Positions 54,339 to 61,557 of a DNA stretch of 64,000 nt are shown here, in pieces. The stretch spans positions 23,296-87,295 of the forward strand of contig NZ_KB911593.1 of NCBI RefSeq assembly GCF_000383615.1, read 5' to 3'. The notes under the pieces are model-generated. The model made no database searches. It was given only the letters and a program-made list of their open reading frames with translations, and was not told where the DNA came from. Source of the DNA: Streptomyces canus 299MFChir4.1 (lineage in GTDB: Bacteria; Actinomycetota; Actinomycetes; Streptomycetales; Streptomycetaceae). Every line of letters begins with the position of its first letter. The first letter of the stretch is position 1. The position numbers and the translations under genes are program-made.

Positions 54339-55684
54339 GCGTTCACCTCCGTGCGGGAGTCGGCCCAGACCGTCGACTTGGCCGGGTCGAAGGGGCAGCC
54401 GCGGCCCGTGATGTGCTGCTCGTACTCCTCGCGGAAGTACTTGAGCGAGGAGAAGATCGGCGAGGCGGCACCGTCGCCGAGGGCGCAGAACGACTTGCCG
54501 TTGATGTTGTCGGCGATGTCGTTGAGCTTGTCGAGGTCGGACATGACGCCCTTGCCGGCCTCGATGTCGCGCAGCAACTGCACGAGCCAGTACGTGCCTT
54601 CACGGCACGGGGTGCACTTGCCGCAGGACTCGTGGGCGTAGAACTCGGTCCAGCGGGTGACGGCGCGGACGACGCAGGTCGTCTCGTCGAAGCACTGCAG
54701 GGCCTTGGTGCCGAGCATGGAACCGGCGGCGCCGACGCCCTCGTAGTCGAGGGGGACGTCGAGGTGCTCCTCGGTGAACATCGGCGTCGAGGAGCCGCCC
54801 GGCGTCCAGAACTTGAGCCGGTGGCCGGGCCGCATTCCGCCGCTCATCTCCAGCAGCTGGCGCAGCGTGATCCCGAGCGGGGCCTCGTACTGGCCGGGGC
54901 TGGCGACATGGCCGCTGAGTGAGTAGAGCGTGAAGCCCGGGGACTTCTCGCTGCCCATCGACCTGAACCAGTCTTTCCCCCTGTGGAGAATCGCGGGAAC
55001 CGACGCGATCGACTCCACGTTATTCACAACAGTCGGGCAGGCGTAGAGGCCCGCGACCGCAGGGAAGGGGGGACGGAGCCGCGGTTGGCCACGGCGGCCT
55101 TCGAGCGAGTCGAGCAGTGCGGTCTCCTCACCGCAGATGTACGCGCCGGCGCCCGCGTGCACGGTGATGTCGAGATCGAGGCCGCTGCCCAGGATGTTCT
55201 GTCCTAGGTAGCCGGCCGCGTAGGCCTCGCTCACTGCCGAGTGCAACCGCCGCAGTACGGGGACGACTTCACCCCGCAGATAGATGAAGGCGTGCGAAGA
55301 CCTGATGGCGTAACACGCGATGATCATGCCCTCGATGAGGCTGTGCGGGTTCGCGAAGAGGAGCGGGATGTCCTTGCAGGTCCCGGGCTCCGACTCGTCG
55401 GCGTTGACAACTAGATAGTGCGGCTTTCCATCCCCCTGCGGAATGAACTGCCATTTCATGCCGGTGGGGAATCCGGCGCCGCCGCGGCCGCGCAGACCGG
55501 AGTCCTTGACGTACGCGATCAGGTCGTCCGGCGACATCGCGAGCGCCTTGCGGAGTCCCTCGTAGCCCTCGTGCCTCTTGTAGACGTCCAGCGTCCAGGA
55601 CTTGTCCTCGTCCCAGAAGGCCGACAACACGGGTGCGAGCAGCTTCTCGGGGCTGGTGTCTTTCAGTTCGGGTGCCAAGGTCAT
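54335..55684 (-). CDS. nuoF: NADH-quinone oxidoreductase subunit F
   Basis: This 449-residue catalytic subunit binds NADH and FMN. The FMN/NADH loop is GLRGRGGAGFPTGMKW (about residues 67-82), then NADESEPGTCKD and GAGAYICGEETALLDSLEGRRG. The N3 [4Fe-4S] ligands are ESCGKCTPCREGT plus a later Cys (KSFCALGDGA). ATG 55684 overlaps the nuoE stop (TGATG); GTG 55687 is one codon earlier. Confidence 0.95.
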   Translation of the reverse strand: MTLAPELKDTSPEKLLAPVLSAFWDEDKSWTLDVYKRHEGYEGLRKALAMSPDDLIAYVKDSGLRGRGGAGFPTGMKWQFIPQGDGKPHYLVVNADESEPGTCKDIPLLFANPHSLIEGMIIACYAIRSSHAFIYLRGEVVPVLRRLHSAVSEAYAAGYLGQNILGSGLDLDITVHAGAGAYICGEETALLDSLEGRRGQPRLRPPFPAVAGLYACPTVVNNVESIASVPAILHRGKDWFRSMGSEKSPGFTLYSLSGHVASPGQYEAPLGITLRQLLEMSGGMRPGHRLKFWTPGGSSTPMFTEEHLDVPLDYEGVGAAGSMLGTKALQCFDETTCVVRAVTRWTEFYAHESCGKCTPCREGTYWLVQLLRDIEAGKGVMSDLDKLNDIADNINGKSFCALGDGAASPIFSSLKYFREEYEQHITGRGCPFDPAKSTVWADSRTEVNA

Positions 55685-56565
55685 CACTCCCCCTCCTCGG
55701 CGGCGGGCCCGGCCGGATGGGCCGGGTCGGAGGCCGACGTGTCCTGTGGCGCGTCGTGCGAACTCAGGTGCTCCGACGGGGACGGCTCGTGGGCGCCCCG
55801 GTCCTGCGGTGCGCTGTCGCGGTCCTGCGACGCTCCTTCGCGCGGATGGACCACGCGCGCGGGTGCGGTCTCTCCCCTGGCCAGGCGGAGGCCCACCAGC
55901 GACGCGGGTCCGGCCCCGCCGCTTGCCTCGACGGCCCCTGGCCGCTCGTCGGGGAAGCCGGCGAGGATCCGCGCGGTCTCCTTGAACGTGCACAGCGGCG
56001 CCCCGCGCGTGGGCTCGACCGGACGCCCCGCGCGCAGGTCGTCGACGAGCCGCTTGGCGGTGGCCGGGGTCTGGTTGTCGAAGAACTCCCAGTTGACCAT
56101 CACGACCGGCGCGAAGTCGCAGGCCGCGTTGCACTCGATGTGCTCCAGGGTGACCTTGCCGTCGTCGGTGGTCTCGCCGTTGCCGACGCCCAGGTGCTCC
56201 TGGAGCTCGGTGAAGATCGCGTCGCCGCCCATCACCGCGCAGAGGGTGTTGGTGCAGACCCCCACCTGGTAGTCACCGGACGGCTTGCGCCGGTACATGG
56301 TGTAGAAGGTGGCCACCGCGGTGACCTCGGCCGTGGTCAGCTCCAGCACGTCCGCGCAGAACCGCATGCCGGTGCGCGTGACGTGTCCCTCCTCCGCCTG
56401 CACGAGATGCAGCAACGGCAGGAGCGCCGAGCGGGAGTCCGGGTAGCGGGCGATGATCTCGCGCGCGTCCGTCTCCAGGCGGGCTCGGACGTCGTCCGGG
56501 TAAGCGGGTGCGGGCAGTTCGGGCATGCCCAGGCTGACGCCCCGCTCGGAAGAACTGGTGGTCAC
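55684..56565 (-). CDS. nuoE: NADH-quinone oxidoreductase subunit E
   Basis: This 293-residue subunit carries the N1a [2Fe-2S] cluster: VGVCTNTLCAVMGG and HIECNAACDFAPVV. Residues about 205-293 form a disordered Ala/Pro/Glu/Asp tail with no counterpart in the ~170-residue E. coli subunit; this tail occurs in Streptomyces and is probably unstructured. GTG 56565 overlaps the nuoD stop. Confidence 0.95.
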   Translation of the reverse strand: MTTSSSERGVSLGMPELPAPAYPDDVRARLETDAREIIARYPDSRSALLPLLHLVQAEEGHVTRTGMRFCADVLELTTAEVTAVATFYTMYRRKPSGDYQVGVCTNTLCAVMGGDAIFTELQEHLGVGNGETTDDGKVTLEHIECNAACDFAPVVMVNWEFFDNQTPATAKRLVDDLRAGRPVEPTRGAPLCTFKETARILAGFPDERPGAVEASGGAGPASLVGLRLARGETAPARVVHPREGASQDRDSAPQDRGAHEPSPSEHLSSHDAPQDTSASDPAHPAGPAAEEGE

Positions 56566-57893
56566 CGGTCGACGCCTCCCATCACGGGGTCGATGGACGC
56601 GACAGCGACGATGACGTCGGCGACCTGGCCGCCCTCGCACATCGCCGCCATGGCCTGAAGGTTGGTGAAGGACGGGTCACGGAAGTGGACCCGGAAGGGA
56701 CGGGTGCCGCCGTCGGACACGGCATGCACCCCGAGTTCGCCCTTGGGTGACTCGACGGCCGCGTACGCCTGTCCGGGCGGCACGCGGAAGCCCTCGGTGA
56801 CCAGCTTGAAGTGGTGGATCAGGGCCTCCATGGAGGTGCCCATGATCTTCTTGATGTGGTCGAGGGAGTTGCCGAGCCCGTCGGGGCCGAGCGCGAGCTG
56901 GGCGGGCCAGGCGATCTTCTTGTCGGCGACCATGACCGGGCCGGGCTGGAGCCGGTCCAGGCACTGCTCGACGATCCTCAGCGACTGGCGCATCTCCTCC
57001 AGCCGGATGAGGAAGCGGCCGTAGGAGTCGCAGGTGTCGGCGGTCGGGACGTCGAACTCGAAGGTCTCGTAGCCGCAGTAGGGCTGTGCCTTGCGCAGGT
57101 CGTGCGGCAGGCCGGTGGAGCGCAGGATGGGGCCGGTGGCGCCGAGGGCCATGCAGCCCGCCAGGTCCAGATAGCCGACGTCCTGCATACGGGCCTTGAA
57201 GATGGGGTTCCCGGTGGCGAGCTTGTCGTACTCCGGGAGGTTCTTCTTCATCTTCTTCACGAACTCGCGGATGTGGTCCACCGCGCCGGGCGGCAGGTCC
57301 TGCGCGAGTCCGCCGGGGCGGATGTACGCGTGGTTCATCCTGAGGCCCGTGATGAGCTCGTAGATGTCGAGAATCATTTCACGATCACGGAATCCGTAGA
57401 TCATGATCGTGGTGGCGCCGAGTTCCATGCCGCCGGTGGCGATGCACACCAGGTGCGAGGAGAGCCGGTTCAGCTCCATCAGGAGCACCCGGATGAGGGT
57501 GGCGCGGTCGGGGATCTGGTCCTCGATGCCGAGGAGCTTCTCGACGGCGAGGCAGTAGGCGGTCTCGTTGAAGAAGGACGTCAGGTAGTCCATGCGCGTC
57601 ACGAACGTGGTGCCCTGCGTCCACGTGCGGAACTCGAGGTTCTTCTCGATGCCGGTGTGCAGGTAGCCGATGCCGCAGCGGGCTTCGGTGACCGTCTCGC
57701 CGTCGATCTCCAGGATCAGGCGGAGCACCCCGTGGGTGGAGGGGTGCTGGGGCCCCATGTTGACGACGATGCGCTCGTCGTCGGCCTTGGCCGCGCTCTG
57801 GACGACCTCGTCCCAGTCGCCACCGGTGACCGTGTAGACGGTGCCCTCGGTGGTCTCGCGCGCCGAGGCGGCGGATGCGTGCTGCGTGCTCAT
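56562..57893 (-). CDS. nuoD: NADH-quinone oxidoreductase subunit D
   Basis: This 443-residue subunit forms the quinone-reducing site with NuoB. NMGPQHPSTHGVLRLILEIDGE opens the core (about residues 45-66), with FRTWTQGTTFVTRMDYLT-type and PKGELGVHAVSDGGTRPFRVHFRDPSF at the end. nuoC and nuoD are separate genes, not fused as in some proteobacteria. Start ATG overlaps nuoC. Confidence 0.95.
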   Translation of the reverse strand: MSTQHASAASARETTEGTVYTVTGGDWDEVVQSAAKADDERIVVNMGPQHPSTHGVLRLILEIDGETVTEARCGIGYLHTGIEKNLEFRTWTQGTTFVTRMDYLTSFFNETAYCLAVEKLLGIEDQIPDRATLIRVLLMELNRLSSHLVCIATGGMELGATTIMIYGFRDREMILDIYELITGLRMNHAYIRPGGLAQDLPPGAVDHIREFVKKMKKNLPEYDKLATGNPIFKARMQDVGYLDLAGCMALGATGPILRSTGLPHDLRKAQPYCGYETFEFDVPTADTCDSYGRFLIRLEEMRQSLRIVEQCLDRLQPGPVMVADKKIAWPAQLALGPDGLGNSLDHIKKIMGTSMEALIHHFKLVTEGFRVPPGQAYAAVESPKGELGVHAVSDGGTRPFRVHFRDPSFTNLQAMAAMCEGGQVADVIVAVASIDPVMGGVDR

Positions 57894-58633
57894 GAGTACG
57901 ACCTCCGCTGGTCCGGAGCCGGGATCTGGGCGCCCTTGTACTCGACGGGGATGCCGCCGAGGGGGTAGTCCTTGCGCTGCGGGTGGCCCTGCCAGTCGTC
58001 CGGCATCATGATCCGCGTCAGGGCCGGGTGGCCGTCGAAGACGATCCCGAAGAAGTCGTAGGTCTCGCGCTCGTGCCAGTCGTTGGTCGGGTACACCGAG
58101 ACCAGCGACGGGATGTGCGGGTCGGCGTCCGGCGCGCTGACCTCCAGGCGGATCAGCCGGTTGTGGGTGATCGAGCGCAGGTGGTAGACGGCGTGCAGCT
58201 CGCGGCCCTTGTCGTGGAGGTAGTGGACCCCGCTGACGCCGGTGCAGAGCTCGAAGCGCAGGGCCGGGTCGTCGCGCAGGGTCTGCGCGACGCGCAGCAG
58301 GTGCTCGCGCTCGATATGGAAGGTGATCTCGCCGCGGTCGACGACCGTCTTCTCGATCGCGTTGCCGGGAAGCAGTCCCTGCTCCTCCAGGGCGCCTTCC
58401 AGCTCGTCGGCGACCTCGTCGAACCAGCCGCCGTAGGGGCGGGCCGCCGGTCCCGGGAGGCGGACCGAGCGGACCAGGCCGCCGTAGCCGGAGGTGTCGC
58501 CGCCGTTGTCGGCGCCGAACATGCCGCGCTGGACGCGGATCTCCTCACCTCCCTCGCCGCGCTGGCCGGGGAGGTTGGAGCCGCTCAGCTCCTTCTCCGG
58601 GTTGGCTCCGTTGGTGCCGTTCGCGTCGCTCAC
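57890..58633 (-). CDS. nuoC: NADH-quinone oxidoreductase subunit C
   Basis: This 247-residue peripheral subunit has the signature WHERETYDFFGIVFDGHPALTRIMMPDDWQGHPQRKDYPLGG. An extra N-terminal ~60 residues (Gly/Asn/Glu-rich) precede the folded part. GTG 58633 overlaps the nuoB stop; a longer reading in this frame is nuoB shadow. Confidence 0.93.
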   Translation of the reverse strand: MSDANGTNGANPEKELSGSNLPGQRGEGGEEIRVQRGMFGADNGGDTSGYGGLVRSVRLPGPAARPYGGWFDEVADELEGALEEQGLLPGNAIEKTVVDRGEITFHIEREHLLRVAQTLRDDPALRFELCTGVSGVHYLHDKGRELHAVYHLRSITHNRLIRLEVSAPDADPHIPSLVSVYPTNDWHERETYDFFGIVFDGHPALTRIMMPDDWQGHPQRKDYPLGGIPVEYKGAQIPAPDQRRSYS

Positions 58634-59184
58634 CGCAGCAGCCCCTTCATCTCGATCGTGGGCAGGGCCTTGAGCGCCGCCTCCTCCGCCTCGCGGGCCG
58701 CCTCCTCGGCGTTCACGCCGAGCTTGGAGGACTGGATCTTCTGATGGAGCTTGAGAATCGCGTCCATCAGCATCTCGGGCCGTGGCGGGCAGCCGGGCAG
58801 ATAGATGTCGACCGGGACGATGTGGTCGACGCCCTGCACGATCGCGTAGTTGTTGAACATGCCGCCCGAGGAGGCGCAGACCCCCATGGAGATGACCCAC
58901 TTGGGGTTCGGCATCTGGTCGTAGACCTGCCTGAGCACCGGCGCCATCTTCTGGCTGACCCGGCCGGCGACGATCATGAGGTCCGCCTGGCGGGGTGAGC
59001 CGCGGAAGACCTCCATGCCGAAGCGGGCCAGGTCGTAGCGTCCGGCGCCGGTGGTCATCATCTCGATGGCACAGCAGGCGAGGCCGAAGGTGGCCGGAAA
59101 GACGGACGCCTTGCGCACCCAGCCCGCGGCCTGCTCGACGGTGGTCAGCAGGAAGCCGCTCGGCAGCTTTTCTTCGAGTCCCAT
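58630..59184 (-). CDS. nuoB: NADH-quinone oxidoreductase subunit B
   Basis: This 184-residue subunit carries cluster N2, the last electron relay before quinone. Ligands are in TFGLACCAIEMMT (tandem Cys), GVCASSGGMFNNYAIVQG and LPGCPPRPE. The C-terminal helix is Ala/Glu-rich. It begins 14 nt after the nuoA stop. Confidence 0.95.
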   Translation of the reverse strand: MGLEEKLPSGFLLTTVEQAAGWVRKASVFPATFGLACCAIEMMTTGAGRYDLARFGMEVFRGSPRQADLMIVAGRVSQKMAPVLRQVYDQMPNPKWVISMGVCASSGGMFNNYAIVQGVDHIVPVDIYLPGCPPRPEMLMDAILKLHQKIQSSKLGVNAEEAAREAEEAALKALPTIEMKGLLR

Positions 59185-59198
59185 GAGTTAAAGGCCCC

Positions 59199-59558
59199 TC
59201 AGTCCCATTCCAGGCCGCCGCGCCGCCATACGTACGCGTACGCGACGAAGACGGTGAGCACGAAGAGCAGCATCTCCACGAGCCCGAAAACACCCAGGGC
59301 GTCGAAGGTGACGGCCCAGGGGTAGAGGAAGACGATCTCGATGTCGAAGACGATGAAGAGCATCGCCGTCAGGTAGTACTTGATGGGGAAGCGCCCGCCG
59401 CCGGCCGGCGTGGGGGTCGGCTCGATCCCGCACTCGTAGGCCTCAAGCTTGGCCCGGTTGTACCGCTTCGGACCGATCAGCGTGGCCATGACCACGGAGA
59501 AGATCGCAAAGCCTGCCCCGAGGGCTCCCAGTACGAGGATGGGCGCATAAGCGTTCAC
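59199..59558 (-). CDS. nuoA: NADH-quinone oxidoreductase subunit A
   Basis: This is a 119-residue, three-helix subunit and first gene of the fourteen-gene operon. ECGIEPTPTPAGGGRFPIKYYLTAMLFIVFDIEIVFLYPWA is the family core (conserved acidic residues in the quinone-site loop). The ATG is preceded by GAGGAGCGAGGAGC. Expression is probably set from the 59.6-59.7 kb region, where a Rex-type operator lies. Confidence 0.95.
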   Translation of the reverse strand: MNAYAPILVLGALGAGFAIFSVVMATLIGPKRYNRAKLEAYECGIEPTPTPAGGGRFPIKYYLTAMLFIVFDIEIVFLYPWAVTFDALGVFGLVEMLLFVLTVFVAYAYVWRRGGLEWD

Positions 59559-59665
59559 CGCTCCTCGCTCCTCTCAGTCGGCACTGACTGCTGGCGATGG
59601 CATCGGACTCACACCCGACTCACACGTCCCTCTGACCTCCGTCCGTCCCGACGAAGATCGCGAAC

Positions 59666-59683
59666 ATGTGAAGCAGGTCACAA
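59666..59683 (-). promoter_or_regulatory. Rex operator (ROP-type site) upstream of nuoA
   Basis: On the minus strand the 18 bases read TTGTGACCTGCTTCACAT. This matches the Streptomyces Rex consensus TTGTGAA-N4-TTCACAA at 12 of 14 fixed positions. The site lies 108-125 bp before the nuoA start. Rex is the NADH/NAD+ sensing repressor, and nuo control by Rex is established in S. coelicolor. So high NAD+ should repress, and high NADH relieve, expression of this operon. Confidence 0.75.
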
Positions 59684-60027
59684 GCCCAACTGACCCGCAT
59701 CTTATGCCCGCCGGTCTGTGATCTGCGACACGGGGTATTGCACAAGCTTTGTGATCTCCACCACCAGACGAAGGATCATGAAGTCGGATCAGCGGTGATC
59801 TTCACACGAGAAGCGTCCGAGTGATCACCAGAGGTGACATTTCCGCTAGTCGACGCAGGTCGGGAGAGGCGTCTCCATATCAAGAGGGTTCCCCTGCATG
59901 CAAATTGGCGATGGACGCGGCGGCCTGATAGAGGACCGCGTTCACACATCAGAGGGAGGCGCGAGGCGGAGTGTGGACACGTGCACACATTCACGAGCGC
60001 CGGCCGACTCCGGACGCAGCCGTCGCC

Positions 60028-60044
60028 GTAACCGTTGCGTGACC
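60028..60044 (+). promoter_or_regulatory. GTAACC/GTGACC direct repeat (possible response-regulator site)
   Basis: GTAACC (60028-60033) and GTGACC (60039-60044) are 11 bp apart, one helical turn. The form resembles direct-repeat sites of the MtrA response regulator, which controls wall peptidases in actinobacteria. It lies about 250 bp upstream of an NlpC/P60 peptidase gene. Weak evidence. Confidence 0.3.
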
Positions 60045-60140
60045 TCCACCACACCCATGAGAGATCCATAAGAAGGGGGCTTGGCCATCGGGCCCAACGG
60101 ATGGTAGCTGCGGGGCAATTCGGGCGTAACAGCGAAAGAC

Positions 60141-60162
60141 CATGATCACGGCCATGATCACG
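60141..60162. repeat. Paired CATGATCACG repeats (TGATCA dyad)
   Basis: CATGATCACG occurs at 60141-60150 and again at 60153-60162. Each copy holds the palindrome TGATCA, so the whole also forms an inverted repeat TGATCA-CGGCCA-TGATCA. It is about 130 bp upstream of the NlpC/P60 gene and may be an operator. Confidence 0.45.
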
Positions 60163-60292
60163 AGAGTCCGCAATGTCCGTTACGGCGTCAATAAAGAGTG
60201 AGCCGCCGGGTATTCGGGCCGTCGATTGAACAACTGTGGCGCAGCACACGTTTCTTGAAGGTATGGAGGAGCCCCTGATACCAGTTGGTCTC

Positions 60293-61099
60293 ATGTCCCA
60301 CACCGCTCACATACGCAGCCACCGGAAACCCCGCCGCAGCGCGACGACTTCGATCGCCGTGCGTGCCGGAGTCGCCGGTGGCGTGCTCAGCATGGCAGCG
60401 GCGGGCGCGTCGGCTTCGGCGTTCGCCGCCGAGTCGACGACGCAGACCCTCGAACTGCCCACCCTCTCGGCCGACCTGGGCAGCCAGGTCGCCGAGTCCG
60501 CCGACGCGATGCAGCAGGCCGCCGCCAACTACCAGCTGCAGGCCGAGCGTGACGCGGCCGCCGCAAAGGCCGCGAAGCAGGCCAAGGCGGACCTCGCGGA
60601 AGCCAAGAAGAAGGCGGAGGCCAAGAAGAAGGCCGAGGAGGCACGCAGGGCCGCCGCCGAGGAGGCCGCCTCGCGCAGCTCCCAGCGGACCACCCTGTCC
60701 GCCTCGGCGAGCGCCGGCGTGTCCACGAGCTCGTCCACGGCCACCGGTTCGGCCGCGGCCGTCATCGCCTTCGTGAAGGCGCAGGTCGGTGACGCCTACG
60801 TCTCCGGCGGCACCGGCCCCAACTCGTGGGACTGTTCGGGCCTCGTGCAGGCCGCGTTCAGCCAGATCGGCGTCGACCTGCCGCGCGTCTCGCAGGACCA
60901 GTCGACCGCGGGTACCCAGGTCTCGCTGAGCAACCTTCAGCCGGGCGACATCCTGTACTGGGGCAGCGCGGGCAGCGCGTACCACGTGGCGGTGTACGTG
61001 GGCGACGGCATGTTCGTCGGCGCGCAGAACCCCTCGACCGGTGTGGTCGAGAAGCCGCTGTCCTACGACCCGCCGACCGGTGCGGTGCGGGTGCTCTGA
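60293..61099 (+). CDS. Secreted NlpC/P60 peptidoglycan endopeptidase
   Basis: This is a 268-residue exported enzyme. A twin-Arg-containing, Lys/Arg-rich N terminus and signal (about 1-48, cut near ASAFA-AES) lead into a long Ala/Lys/Glu coiled coil (about 65-135; KQAKADLAEAKKKAEAKKKAEEARR). The C-terminal NlpC/P60 domain follows (about 160-268): catalytic Cys in NSWDCSGLVQAAFSQIG, His in SAYHVAVYVGDGMFVGA. It should cut D-Glu-diaminopimelate stem-peptide bonds in the wall. ATG 60293 has no good ribosome site; ATG 60263 is an alternative ten codons earlier. Confidence 0.9.
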   Translation: MSHTAHIRSHRKPRRSATTSIAVRAGVAGGVLSMAAAGASASAFAAESTTQTLELPTLSADLGSQVAESADAMQQAAANYQLQAERDAAAAKAAKQAKADLAEAKKKAEAKKKAEEARRAAAEEAASRSSQRTTLSASASAGVSTSSSTATGSAAAVIAFVKAQVGDAYVSGGTGPNSWDCSGLVQAAFSQIGVDLPRVSQDQSTAGTQVSLSNLQPGDILYWGSAGSAYHVAVYVGDGMFVGAQNPSTGVVEKPLSYDPPTGAVRVL

Positions 61100-61113
61100 C
61101 CCCGTAACAGCTT

Positions 61114-61150
61114 GGTAGGGCCGCAGCCGCTCGGGGGCTGCGGCCCTACC
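61114..61150. terminator. 14-bp stem terminator after NlpC/P60 gene
   Basis: GGTAGGGCCGCAGC (61114-61127) pairs perfectly with GCTGCGGCCCTACC (61137-61150), loop 9 bases. It begins 15 bp past the stop codon. Confidence 0.85.
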
Positions 61151-61260
61151 GGTATTGCGCGGCGCCCGAATTGTCCGTGTTCAGCGGTGCGTTGATGTGG
61201 TGGCCGGTCCGCTCCGGGACCTGTTGGGCGTGTTCTGTTCCCGTGCACAACCCGCGGACG

Positions 61261-61443
61261 GACCGGGCCTCGCAGGTCCGGCATGTCGGGCACATCGTCA
61301 ACCCGGTGCTCGACCAGCTCGCCCCGGCCGGGCGCAGGCTGCTCGACGGCGGCGAGGGGTGCCTGTCGGCGCCGGGCGCCGTCATGGACGTACCCCGCCG
61401 GGCGGCCGACGTCGAGGCGCTGAACGGCGCTCAGGGCACCGTC
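61261..61443 (+). pseudogene. Peptide deformylase fragment
   Basis: A plus-strand frame reads DRASQVRHVGHIVNPVLDQLAPAG then GGEGCLSAPGAVMDVPRRAADVEALNGAQGT. EGCLSxPG is motif 2 of peptide deformylase, with the metal-binding Cys, and HVGHIVNP precedes it in family order. Motif 1 (GxGLAAPQ) and motif 3 (HExDH) are missing, so the gene is truncated on both sides and cannot encode an active enzyme. The tail after residue 91 of the frame is noise. No ribosome site belongs to it. Confidence 0.65.
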
Positions 61444-61525
61444 AGCGCCTCAGGGAGTGGACCAGCGCCCACACCGACACCACGACGAGGATGACGAAGA
61501 CGGGTAACGCGACCCCTGCGTCCAT
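61442..61525 (-). CDS. 27-residue membrane peptide with a TTA codon
   Basis: A short frame with GGAGG close before its ATG encodes MDAGVALPVFVILVVVSVWALVHSLRR: one transmembrane segment and a basic end, a classic small membrane protein. Codon 7 is TTA, the rare leucine codon read by bldA tRNA. It lies 32 nt downstream of the geranylgeranyl reductase gene on the same strand, so it could be the last gene of that unit. The GGAGG is only one base from the ATG, which weakens the call. Confidence 0.45.
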   Translation of the reverse strand: MDAGVALPVFVILVVVSVWALVHSLRR

Positions 61526-61557
61526 GCCTCCAACATGCCCCCGCGGCGGGGCTCCCG

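Larger units (their letters stand above)
59559..60292. other. 734-bp divergent regulatory region between nuoA and the NlpC/P60 gene
   Basis: The region holds no gene I can support. It contains a Rex-type operator (59666-59683), a TAAGAT that could be the nuoA -10 on the minus strand (59699-59704 region), a CACAAgctTTGTG dyad (59741-59753), an 18-bp GTGTG/CACAC dyad (59971-59988), a GTAACC/GTGACC direct repeat (60028-60044) and paired CATGATCACG repeats (60141-60162). The stretch 59776-60303 is open on the minus strand but reads as noise. Confidence 0.6.

Noticed and set aside
51885..54641. A 918-codon plus-strand frame opposite nuoG
   Set aside because: Shadow of nuoG, whose Fe-S motifs are unambiguous.
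59819..60240. A second c-di-AMP riboswitch before the NlpC/P60 gene
   Set aside because: I looked for the GAATCCTGCC, GGAGCGGGGGA and ACCCGACAGCT blocks and found none.
59776..60303. A 175-codon minus-strand frame between nuoA and the NlpC/P60 gene
   Set aside because: No ribosome site and an improbable Arg/Ser/Cys/Trp-rich composition. It overlaps evident regulatory repeats.
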